Shown piece after piece: positions 1-5,650 of a stretch of 5,650 nt of DNA. Below the pieces are notes generated by a model. It was not told the origin of the DNA. It saw nothing but the letters and a program-made list of their open reading frames with translations, and did not search any database. Every line of letters begins with the position of its first letter. Positions within the stretch are counted from its first letter, which is position 1. This stretch comes from JAVBLD01 sp031553705 (GTDB lineage Bacteria > Bacteroidota > Bacteroidia > Bacteroidales > Marinifilaceae), in contig JAVBLD010000064.1 of the NCBI GenBank assembly GCA_031553705.1, forward strand, positions 1 to 5,650, written 5' to 3'. A program made the translations under genes and the position numbers.

Positions 1-59
1 GTTAAGCCCTTATGCGCCGATGGTACTGCCCCTGGGTGGGAGAGTAGGTCGATGCCGAA
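1..59 (+). rRNA. rrf: 5S ribosomal RNA, 3' part (5' end outside the window)
   Basis: The first 59 bases match the 3' half of a bacterial 5S rRNA. They contain the conserved GCGCCGATGGTACTGC block, then GGGTGGGAGAGTAGGTCG, and end in GATGCCGAA, the 3' strand of the terminal helix I. The 5' half is cut off by the window edge. The form resembles Bacteroidales 5S rRNA. It is probably the last gene of a 16S-23S-5S operon on the + strand to the left, because a strong terminator follows directly. The exact 3' end (about 57-60) is estimated from where helix I should close. Confidence 0.93.
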
Positions 60-64
60 TTTTT

Positions 65-88
65 AAAAGCCGCGTAATTGCGGCTTTT
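65..88 (+). terminator. First hairpin after the 5S rRNA
   Basis: A perfect 9-bp stem (65-73 with 80-88, AAAAGCCGC/GCGGCTTTT) closes a 6-base loop. The right arm ends in four T on the + strand, and the left arm gives a similar short T run on the minus strand. It may therefore help stop rRNA transcription, and also the operon arriving on the minus strand. It may equally be a processing hairpin for the 5S 3' end. The structure is certain; the role is inferred. Confidence 0.6.
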
Positions 89-90
89 AT

Positions 91-126
91 GGAGAAGCTC
101 TCTGATAAGAGAGCTTCTCTTTTTTT
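91..126 (+). terminator. Intrinsic terminator of the rRNA operon
   Basis: An 11-bp perfect stem (93-103 with 108-118, AGAAGCTCTCT/AGAGAGCTTCT) has a GATA loop. It can be lengthened by G92-C119 and a G-T pair, and is followed by seven T (120-126). This is a textbook Rho-independent terminator on the + strand, suited to a highly transcribed rRNA operon. On the minus strand there is no good T tract after the stem. Confidence 0.88.
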
Positions 127-159
127 ATGGAAAAGAGAAGGACAAATTGAAAGAAATCT

Positions 160-1725
160 TTAGAATTGGAAATAGATAAACGGTTGAACGTCGGCGCTTT
201 TCATCTGGATAATAATGAAGATCATAGCGATCAGCATCAATGCCTGCACCGGAAGAGGGGAGCGGGTTACTACACCTTGCAGGGTGATTTCGGTGCGTTT
301 CGGCATAAAGTGGAGTATATAGCCGGCCAGCATCAGGAGAAAGACTTCTTTATAGCCGGTAACGAACTGGATAAAGATTTCCGGATGGAAACTGGTGAAT
401 ATCTGGTTAAGCACTTCTCCTGCTGTCCGTATTGAATCGGCACGAAAGAATATCCATCCGAAACAAACCAGGTGGAAGGTAATAAGAATTCCCAGTACAC
501 GCCGGAATGGGGTCATTTCACTGCCTAGTTGTTTAAAACTACTGAACCGTCCCATCACAAATTTATGTACGGCCAGACCGATACCATGTAAAGCTCCCCA
601 AAGAATAAAACGGAGTGCGGCTCCGTGCCATAGTCCTCCCAATAACATGGTGATGAATAGATTGATATAGGTGCGGATCTTTCCTTTCCGGTTTCCTCCC
701 AGCGATATATAGAGATAGTCTTTCAACCAGGAAGAGAGCGAGATATGCCAACGTCTCCAGAATTCGGTGATTGTGGCCGATTGATAAGGGGAATCAAAGT
801 TGATATTAAACCGGAATCCCAATAGCAGGGCGATACCGATGGCCATATCTGAATAGCCTGAAAAATCGCAATATATCTGCAAAGCATACCCGTATGCTCC
901 AAGCAGGTTTTCCACGCCGGTATATAATAATGGAGCGTCAAAAATCCGGTCGACAAAATTCAGACTGATATAGTCGGAGATAATTACTTTTTTAAATAAA
1001 CCGCAGAGAATAAGAAATAAACCTTCGCCGAATTGCTCTTTTGTTACGGTGGGTATTTTAAACATCTGCGGAATAAAATCGCGGGCGCGGATAATAGGAC
1101 CCGCTACCAGCGGAGGGAAGAAAGAGATATAAAACAGATAGTCAATCCACCGGTTAAGCGGTTCGACACGCCCTCTGTAAATATCTATGATATAACTCAT
1201 GGACTGGAATGTGAAAAATGAGATACCCACAGGCAGGAAAATATCCATCGGTTCGTAGGCGATCGCTTGTAATGTCGTGTTTCCTGTTAAGACACCAAGT
1301 TCATGTCCCAGGCCGGCAAACAGGTTCATTATAAAATTAAAGTATTTGAAATATCCCAACATCCCGAGACTGACGCATATACTGAGAACTACCCACCATT
1401 TGCGGGCTTTGGCCGAAGCGGTACGGGCAATGGCTTGTCCGATAAAGAAATCCGTTGTTGCCGTAAATACAAGCAGGCCGAACCATATTCCGCTGCTTTT
1501 ATAATAAAAATAGAGCGAAAATAGGGTGACATAGATAATTCGTGCCAGGGTATGTTTCCTGAGTGACATATATATCATCAGAAAACCGATGGACAGGAAA
1601 AGAAAAAGCCCACTACTGAACAGCATCGGAGCTTCCGGTTGATATTCAAACAGCTTTCCCAGTTTCTCTAACGAAAACCGGGAAGTTATGGACTGATCTA
1701 TTGTAAGGAGTGCGCCAAGGCTCAT
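160..1725 (-). CDS. MBOAT-family membrane O-acyltransferase (AlgI/DltB/PatA-like)
   Basis: A 521-residue polytopic inner-membrane protein, close to the usual length of AlgI-type MBOAT proteins. Family members move an acyl group, usually acetyl, across the membrane for O-acylation of an exported glycan. Family signatures are visible: MLFSSGLFLFL opening the first membrane span (34-44), FLPVGISFFTFQ (163-174), YCDFSGYSDMAIG (285-297), EFWRRWHISLSSWLKDYLY (321-339) and GGLWHGA (363-369). His367 in the last motif is the presumed catalytic MBOAT histidine, and His327 is the other conserved one. Roughly ten or more hydrophobic segments are spread along the chain. The ATG lies 3 bases after the stop of the upstream SGNH gene with no clear Shine-Dalgarno, so translation is probably coupled. 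It is the last gene of the operon and converges on the rRNA operon. The acyl group and acceptor cannot be read from the sequence. There is no sign of damage. Confidence 0.95.
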   Translation of the reverse strand: MSLGALLTIDQSITSRFSLEKLGKLFEYQPEAPMLFSSGLFLFLSIGFLMIYMSLRKHTLARIIYVTLFSLYFYYKSSGIWFGLLVFTATTDFFIGQAIARTASAKARKWWVVLSICVSLGMLGYFKYFNFIMNLFAGLGHELGVLTGNTTLQAIAYEPMDIFLPVGISFFTFQSMSYIIDIYRGRVEPLNRWIDYLFYISFFPPLVAGPIIRARDFIPQMFKIPTVTKEQFGEGLFLILCGLFKKVIISDYISLNFVDRIFDAPLLYTGVENLLGAYGYALQIYCDFSGYSDMAIGIALLLGFRFNINFDSPYQSATITEFWRRWHISLSSWLKDYLYISLGGNRKGKIRTYINLFITMLLGGLWHGAALRFILWGALHGIGLAVHKFVMGRFSSFKQLGSEMTPFRRVLGILITFHLVCFGWIFFRADSIRTAGEVLNQIFTSFHPEIFIQFVTGYKEVFLLMLAGYILHFMPKRTEITLQGVVTRSPLPVQALMLIAMIFIIIQMKSADVQPFIYFQF

Positions 1726-1728
1726 CTT

Positions 1729-3090
1729 TTATTCATTGTTTACCAGAGATTCGCTTTCTCTTTGGGCTTTCAGGTTCATTAATGCTTTAAATAGTAGAAT
1801 ACCTTGCTCTTGATACCCTTCTTTTCTGAAATGGATGCGGTCTTTTCCCATCCATTGGCCATTGAACCAATTTTTACAGGAGTTTTTTCCACCCGTTGCC
1901 TGGAATAAGTCCCAGTAAGCAATGTTATATTCATTGGCCACATTTATAATCGCTTTCTCTGCGGCTTCGGTATTCGGATTACGCACATAGGTACGTTTCT
2001 TGTTTACCCGAACCAATTTGTAACACTCCGGCGGAGTTGTCAGCAGTAAGGCGGTTTGTGGCATATATTTCCTGACTAGTGAAATGAAAGTTTCGATCTC
2101 ACAGCTAAAATTCTGCATCGTAAAATTCCGGCCGAAGGTTTCGTTCGTTCCCAGGGAAACAATCAGCAGGGAAGGTTTAAGTAAGGCTAGTTGAGCAATA
2201 TAATTTTCGTTCGTATAATTGACGAACATAGCTCCATTCACCCCTATGGAATGATAAAGTATACCGGGATTACCATTCAGCAGGCTGAGGCCATAATACA
2301 AATTGGTAAATGTTGCCGGAGGAGATAATGAATCCATGCCGGGACTTACACATACGCTTTCCAGTTGGATGCGATCGGAAATACCAGCCATATAAAATGT
2401 ATCCACTACGATTCCCGGAGCACAAGGTGTATATCCGGAAAAGACCTTTATAGAATCGCGCAGGTTATTGATTGGGAGCATAGGTATCGAGTGTTCTCCC
2501 CGGTAAAGGATAAACCGGTTAAATTCATATCCGGCGCCATTATTTGGTGTCACGCTGATGTCAAAACTAATAGAAGATGCATTGGTCAAGATACCGATTC
2601 CTCCCGGACCTATCGGACATTTTAGCGAACTTTGGATACATCGTCCGGCGATCCAGTCTTTTACATTGGAAGAGATGTAATAATCATCCGGTTCATTAGT
2701 CTTACTCAATTTTAAAGGAGTAATCCAGCCCCGTCCGGCATTTCCGAATTGCTGTTGCATCAGGCGCATTACGCTTCCGCTATAATATCCCGCCTGTACA
2801 TGCGAATCGCCTAAATGAACGATATGAACGACCGTATCCTTACCGGCTATCAACGTTTCCAATTCCGTAAAAAAGGCATCCAATGAGCGGGACGGATCGG
2901 CCACAACGCAAAGAGAGTCTACAGCAAAGGAGAGTCTCGTACGTAATGTGTCGGAAACCATAGTTGTATATGCAGGCCGGGATAAAACCGGCTCATTTAT
3001 TCCGGCAAATACACGAATCCCGGTAAATACAATAGTTACACTCAGTGCCGTCAGGATCGAATTAGTAAACTGTTTTCTCCGCTTTATCAT
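1729..3090 (-). CDS. Exported SGNH/GDSL-fold hydrolase or acyltransferase (second of two paralogues)
   Basis: A 453-residue protein with a likely Sec signal peptide: basic start MIKRRK, hydrophobic stretch at about 12-28, possible cleavage near VFAG (27-30). Periplasmic or surface location is expected. All four SGNH blocks can be placed: HLGDSH with nucleophile Ser96, Gly286 in SIGVNG, Asn316 in SLGTNE, and Asp417/His420 in KDRIHF. The fold includes esterases and the acetyl-transferring partners of MBOAT proteins (AlgJ/AlgX, PatB). Next to an MBOAT gene, glycan O-acetyl transfer or trimming is likely. About 190 residues between Ser96 and Gly286 separate the first two blocks, much longer than in simple GDSL esterases, so an inserted domain is likely. 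The ATG at 3090 is chosen because it keeps the signal peptide; it overlaps the upstream gene by 29 bp. Substrate and reaction direction are unknown. Confidence 0.9.
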   Translation of the reverse strand: MIKRRKQFTNSILTALSVTIVFTGIRVFAGINEPVLSRPAYTTMVSDTLRTRLSFAVDSLCVVADPSRSLDAFFTELETLIAGKDTVVHIVHLGDSHVQAGYYSGSVMRLMQQQFGNAGRGWITPLKLSKTNEPDDYYISSNVKDWIAGRCIQSSLKCPIGPGGIGILTNASSISFDISVTPNNGAGYEFNRFILYRGEHSIPMLPINNLRDSIKVFSGYTPCAPGIVVDTFYMAGISDRIQLESVCVSPGMDSLSPPATFTNLYYGLSLLNGNPGILYHSIGVNGAMFVNYTNENYIAQLALLKPSLLIVSLGTNETFGRNFTMQNFSCEIETFISLVRKYMPQTALLLTTPPECYKLVRVNKKRTYVRNPNTEAAEKAIINVANEYNIAYWDLFQATGGKNSCKNWFNGQWMGKDRIHFRKEGYQEQGILLFKALMNLKAQRESESLVNNE

Positions 3091-4507
3091 AAAACTCTTT
3101 CTCTGATATAAATGCCTCTATTAAAGCTTTTGCTATCTCTTTCCCACCGTTAAAATTCATATGAGTGAAGTCTTTGCTTGCCCAGTTATTCTCTACATAA
3201 TGTACTATGCTATCCTCTCCTCCCATTGCTCCGAAGAGATTCCAGAAAGGAACGCCTGCCTGGCGTGCAATCTGACGTTGGGTATGGAGAAACGCCAGTA
3301 CTTCCGGCATCGTTTGAAATTTTCCATCCTTCTGGGTAGCACGGTCCGAAACTCCTATTATCAAGACATCGCTGTCGGGGAAACATTTCTTTATGTGTCT
3401 TACTGCCTCTACCATCCCTTGGTAATACCAATCGTAGTTGAATGTATTCTTACTCACCACATTTAATCCATATTGCAGGATAATCAAGTCGTAAGGCCGG
3501 ATTTTGCTGAACACTTTACAACTCTCCATATCCAGGCGTCCCAATGGGGTACCCGAACTTCCACGCATGGAGTAGTTATCCACGATAATACCGGAGTTAT
3601 CCTCCAGGGCAATCCCAACCGCACGAAGCCCTTTCGCTTGGGCAAAGGTAATATATCCGTCCGTAATTTCCTTGTTAATTACGATTTGATTTATTGCATC
3701 GGAAGATGGCGGTAAAATCTCATTGAGTGTATCGGATTTATGATTACATACCAGCTGCAGGGATGCATTCTTATTGTATTCATAGATAAATTTCAGCGAA
3801 GCGACTCTTTTCAACGAGCTATAACGATCTACCATCTTAAATGAAAATGTCGCCTGGTCCGACTTCGCTTCGAACAACATGCACGGTAGGACATAACTGT
3901 AATCCCCGTCATGCAATAAAGAGTGCGTTGTCCATCCTTTCGCTTCCAGATTTATTGTCGGACGGAATTTGTCGGAGACCGAGTTGATCGGAACAAATCC
4001 TACGCCTGCCCCTCCAAACCGTTGTTGCATGGCCTCACGAAAGTCGGCGACAAGAATATCCCCTTCGATAAAGGAGTCTCCAAGAAAAGCGATACGAACC
4101 GGACGTTCCATTTGCCGGCTTTTGTTTAAGGCTTCAAAAAAGCGTTTTAATCCGGTATGTCCGGCCGAATAATCCTCAAACCGTTTACCTGAAGGATCTG
4201 CCTCCTGAATTCCGAGGATTGCTTTATAGAGCGAATCACGTAATGGTACGGCAGCGGTATCGGCCGTAGCAGTCCGGAGTGAATCGTTACTTGCCATCTG
4301 ATTTATGCCCGAGGTGTCTTGTGCAAGCCGGGTCCGGAGAGAATCCAGGAATTGAGGGTCCTCGTCGGTTCGTATGTCAGTCAATAGATCTATCTTTTTG
4401 ATTGAGAATCCAAAAATAGTATCAGGTAAATAATACAGTCCAAAACATACAACAACCGTGATGAGTAATATAATTAATAACCTGCTGAAATTGTGATCGG
4501 TATTCAT
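3062..4507 (-). CDS. Membrane-anchored SGNH/GDSL-fold protein (first of two paralogues)
   Basis: A 481-residue protein with one N-terminal membrane span (about 9-27) and no obvious cleavage site, so it is probably anchored in the inner membrane with its body in the periplasm. Residues about 38-115 are polar, rich in D, S, T and A, and look like a spacer. The SGNH catalytic set is complete: FLGDSF with Ser145, Gly316 in SMRGSSG, Asn349 in QYGLN, and Asp446/His449 in KDFTHMN. It resembles the next gene around the nucleophile (LGDS..., then MQQ-x-FG-x-AG-x-G) and near the C-terminus (FWNLF...GG against YWDLF...GG), so the two are diverged duplicates. It is first in the operon. The ATG at 4507 has AAGGAAAA a few bases upstream; another ATG at 4511 is out of frame. 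It probably acts with the MBOAT in glycan O-acylation, but its substrate is unknown. Confidence 0.9.
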   Translation of the reverse strand: MNTDHNFSRLLIILLITVVVCFGLYYLPDTIFGFSIKKIDLLTDIRTDEDPQFLDSLRTRLAQDTSGINQMASNDSLRTATADTAAVPLRDSLYKAILGIQEADPSGKRFEDYSAGHTGLKRFFEALNKSRQMERPVRIAFLGDSFIEGDILVADFREAMQQRFGGAGVGFVPINSVSDKFRPTINLEAKGWTTHSLLHDGDYSYVLPCMLFEAKSDQATFSFKMVDRYSSLKRVASLKFIYEYNKNASLQLVCNHKSDTLNEILPPSSDAINQIVINKEITDGYITFAQAKGLRAVGIALEDNSGIIVDNYSMRGSSGTPLGRLDMESCKVFSKIRPYDLIILQYGLNVVSKNTFNYDWYYQGMVEAVRHIKKCFPDSDVLIIGVSDRATQKDGKFQTMPEVLAFLHTQRQIARQAGVPFWNLFGAMGGEDSIVHYVENNWASKDFTHMNFNGGKEIAKALIEAFISEKEFYDKAEKTVY

Positions 4508-4510
4508 GCA

Positions 4511-4518
4511 TTTTCCTT
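4511..4518 (-). promoter_or_regulatory. Ribosome-binding-like purine tract for the operon's first gene
   Basis: On the minus strand AAGGAAAA sits just upstream of the ATG at 4507. It supports that start over the out-of-frame ATG at 4511, which lies directly against the tract with no spacing. Confidence 0.5.
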
Positions 4519-4533
4519 TTTTATTCCAAGCTG

Positions 4534-4541
4534 CAAAGGTA
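4534..4541 (-). promoter_or_regulatory. Bacteroidetes-type promoter -7 element of the O-acylation operon
   Basis: On the minus strand TACCTTTG matches the Bacteroidetes primary sigma factor -7 consensus TAnnTTTG exactly. It lies 27 bases upstream of the ATG at 4507, which implies a leader of only about 20 bases. No convincing -33 TTTG is seen at the expected distance of about 20 bases upstream; the region there is A/T-rich. The position between a terminator and the first gene supports the call. Confidence 0.65.
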
Positions 4542-4589
4542 CTAATAATAAGTGAATGATATGTGTGAAATATAGATGTTTCTGAAAAT

Positions 4590-4632
4590 GAGGCTGCTTC
4601 TATTACAGTAAAATAGAAACAACCTCTTTTTT
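4590..4632 (-). terminator. Hairpin terminator after the thioredoxin-like pseudogene
   Basis: A 15-bp stem pairs 4590-4604 with 4612-4626 around a 7-base loop; two of the pairs are G-T (G-U in the RNA). On the minus strand it lies about 36 bases after the pseudogene stop and is followed by ATTTTC. On the + strand it is followed by six T (4627-4632), so it could work in both directions. It insulates the O-acylation operon from transcription arriving from higher coordinates. Confidence 0.7.
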
Positions 4633-4662
4633 CATTAAATAAAAGTTATGCGTACATAAAAA

Positions 4663-5500
4663 TCACCGTGGAGCGTTCCCTTTAAACAGGGTTTTAAAAT
4701 ATTCATAACGTTCTTTCTGAGCGTTCGTAAAAGACTGATAGCTTCCTCCCAGCAGACCTTTCAATAAACCGAACATCGGTTTGTAAGTGTTATTTGAGTA
4801 TTGTTCAATGCAAACTTCAATCAGCTTGTCATAATTCTTTTTAATAGCATATGGCGTGGCTTTTTGCATCGCTGCTACAGAAGGTATGCTCTTTGCGACG
4901 CCCGATTTTTTTATCAGCTTCTCTGCATGTGCATACTCCTTTTTGTCGTAACTCCTTTGCCCGGTGCCGACATTAAAAAATAGTTCTGTACGGCATTGGC
5001 AATGACACCATCGACCATCTCCGGCGAGATATACTCTTTTATTTCCGGCTTATGGTCAATCATATAATCGAGAATTGGCGAATTGCAATCTTCCATTTGG
5101 TAATAGAGGTTGATATATGCCGATTTAAACCGCTCCTTATTATCGAGCTTTGGGAAAAGCTCTTCAACAACTTTTAGCGCTTTTGAGACCAATGCTGATT
5201 CGCATAAGGTTTCAATATACTTATTGATAAAGGTCGAATCCCTGTCGCCGCTTTCGTATCGCTTAGTCAGTGTTGCGACGGAGTTTTTCGGGTCTTTAGC
5301 AGCCTTCACTTTCTTAATAAAAGCTTCCGGTTCATCACTGCCTATAATCCGGTTGATCTCATTGCCATCGGGACCGATAATCAGGAACGTGGGGAATAAG
5401 TTTACTTCATATTTTCTCTTGATCTCAATTCCTTCCCCTTTTTCCAAGTCAAATTTAACATTGATAAAGTTTGCATTGAAATAATCTCCTGGAAAATCCA
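4663..5500 (-). pseudogene. Thioredoxin-fold protein gene, 5'-truncated and frameshifted
   Basis: Read on the minus strand, the remnant encodes about 280 residues in two frames. The first part has GDYFNANFINVKFDLEKGEG and then NLFPTFLIIGPDGNE, which carries the thioredoxin cis-proline (FPTF). This is typical of exported Bacteroidales thioredoxin-like proteins with a long helical C-terminal extension. The frame stops at 4914, but homologous-looking sequence continues in another frame (SYDKKEYAHAEKLIKKSG) and ends at a TGA at 4663-4665. One extra T in the six-base T run (4975-4980 on the + strand) restores continuity as NYF-FNVGTG. Upstream, similarity stops at about 5490-5505, before the expected WCxxC motif and signal peptide, where mobile-element-like DNA begins. 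The TTG at 5447 is an internal Leu codon, not a believable start. Without the active site the product cannot be a working oxidoreductase. The intact family is expected in the periplasm, but its target is unknown. Confidence 0.8.
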
Positions 5501-5505
5501 GTTCA

Positions 5506-5587
5506 GATTACCCCGTAAACCAAACGAATTTAACCCCTTGCTCTAAAATAAGGTTGCCCCTTCTATCCAAAATAAAAATGACCCCAT
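5506..5587 (+). repeat. Four direct repeats with a CCCC core, 23-25 bp period
   Basis: CCCC cores start at 5511, 5534, 5557 and 5582, giving spacings of 23, 23 and 25 bases. The flanks also agree: ATTACCCC, TTAACCCCTT, GTTGCCCCTT, ATGACCCCAT. The two middle units share CCCCTT followed by AAAATAA (5534-5551 and 5557-5575). About two helical turns between units would put the sites on one face of the DNA, which suits transposase binding sites. Confidence 0.75.
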
Positions 5588-5635
5588 TGAAATGTATGTC
5601 AAGATAGACTTTTACGTAATTTCATGATACAGATT

Positions 5636-5650
5636 ACAGGGAAGGAAAAG
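5636..5650 (+). promoter_or_regulatory. Possible ribosome-binding tract for a gene starting just past the window
   Basis: The window ends in ACAGGGAAGGAAAAG on the + strand, a purine-rich Shine-Dalgarno-like tract. Placed just inside a putative IS21-type end, it could serve the first transposition gene (istA). The start codon itself is not visible. Confidence 0.35.

Larger units (their letters stand above)
5501..5650 (+). mobile_element. Probable insertion sequence end, IS21-like, continuing beyond the window
   Basis: The thioredoxin-like coding sequence stops abruptly here and is replaced by DNA with four regularly spaced CCCC-centred repeats and no credible gene. IS21-family elements are known for multiple short repeats inside their ends, and an element end explains the break. 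The outer boundary is uncertain (about 5490-5511). The target duplication and the other end are not visible, and no transposase residues fall inside the window. Another kind of mobile element or a simple rearrangement is possible. Confidence 0.5.

Noticed and set aside
166..435. Open frames on the + strand inside the acyltransferase gene, also at 395-670 and 1033-1504
   Set aside because: They are shadows of the 521-residue MBOAT gene on the other strand, with no family features.
4663..4869. 68-residue minus-strand frame as a separate small gene
   Set aside because: The same frame reads back through KEYAHAEKLIKKSGVAKSIP without a break in homology-like sequence, so it is the C-terminal end of the frameshifted thioredoxin-like gene.
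4914..5447. 177-residue minus-strand frame as an intact protein starting at TTG 5447
   Set aside because: The TTG is a Leu codon inside KFDLEKGEG; coding similarity continues upstream to GDYFNANF, and the downstream end is an artefact of the frameshift.
5110..5484. 124-residue open frame on the + strand
   Set aside because: It lies antisense to the thioredoxin-like sequence, whose minus-strand frame carries recognisable family motifs; the + frame has no recognisable family or ribosome site.
5489..5501. Small palindrome CTGGA-AAA-TCCAG near the element boundary
   Set aside because: A 5-bp stem is too short to call an inverted end or binding site, although it lies close to the junction.
5508..5607. 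Short minus-strand open stretch reading GVIFILDRRGNLI and ending at TAA 5508-5510
   Set aside because: It is made mostly of the CCCC repeat units, has no ATG start and no family I recognise; an open frame in repeat DNA is expected by chance.
1..5650. CRISPR array, tRNA genes or riboswitch
   Set aside because: No repeat-spacer pattern, cloverleaf-like sequence or long structured leader was seen; the only regular repeat is the four-copy CCCC array with 23-25 bp period.

Overview
The window looks like chromosomal DNA of a member of the Bacteroidales, most likely Parabacteroides or Bacteroides. Three things suggest this: the 5S rRNA sequence at the left edge, a TAnnTTTG-type promoter (TACCTTTG) ahead of the main operon, and protein families typical of that group. 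No database could be searched, so the genus is an inference.

Layout. Bases 1-59 are the 3' end of a 5S rRNA on the + strand, the tail of an rRNA operon lying to the left. Two hairpins follow (65-88 and 91-126), the second a strong intrinsic terminator. Facing the rRNA operon is a compact minus-strand operon (4507 down to 160) of three genes. The first two encode related exported SGNH/GDSL-fold proteins: one membrane-anchored (4507-3062), one with a signal peptide (3090-1729). The third encodes a membrane-bound O-acyltransferase of the AlgI/DltB/PatA type (1725-160). The genes overlap by 29 bp or are separated by 3 bp, so they are probably co-transcribed and translationally coupled. A promoter -7 element lies at 4534-4541, and a hairpin at 4590-4626 separates the operon from the next gene.

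From about 4663 to 5500 (minus strand) lies the remnant of a thioredoxin-fold protein gene. It is broken twice: a one-base frameshift in a six-base homopolymer (4975-4980), and loss of its 5' part, including the expected WCxxC active site, at about 5490-5505. From that point to the window end the DNA looks like the end of a mobile element. Four CCCC-centred repeats are spaced 23-25 bp apart, followed by a short leader with a ribosome-binding-like purine tract at the very edge. An IS21-family end (istA/istB type) running off the right side is the best guess.

How the genes work together: the MBOAT protein is expected to move an acyl group, usually acetyl, from the cytoplasm across the inner membrane. 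The two SGNH proteins are expected to place it on, or remove it from, a periplasmic or surface glycan. No glycan synthesis genes are visible here, so the substrate is unknown. The most interesting feature is the pairing of two diverged SGNH paralogues, both with complete catalytic motifs, with one MBOAT.
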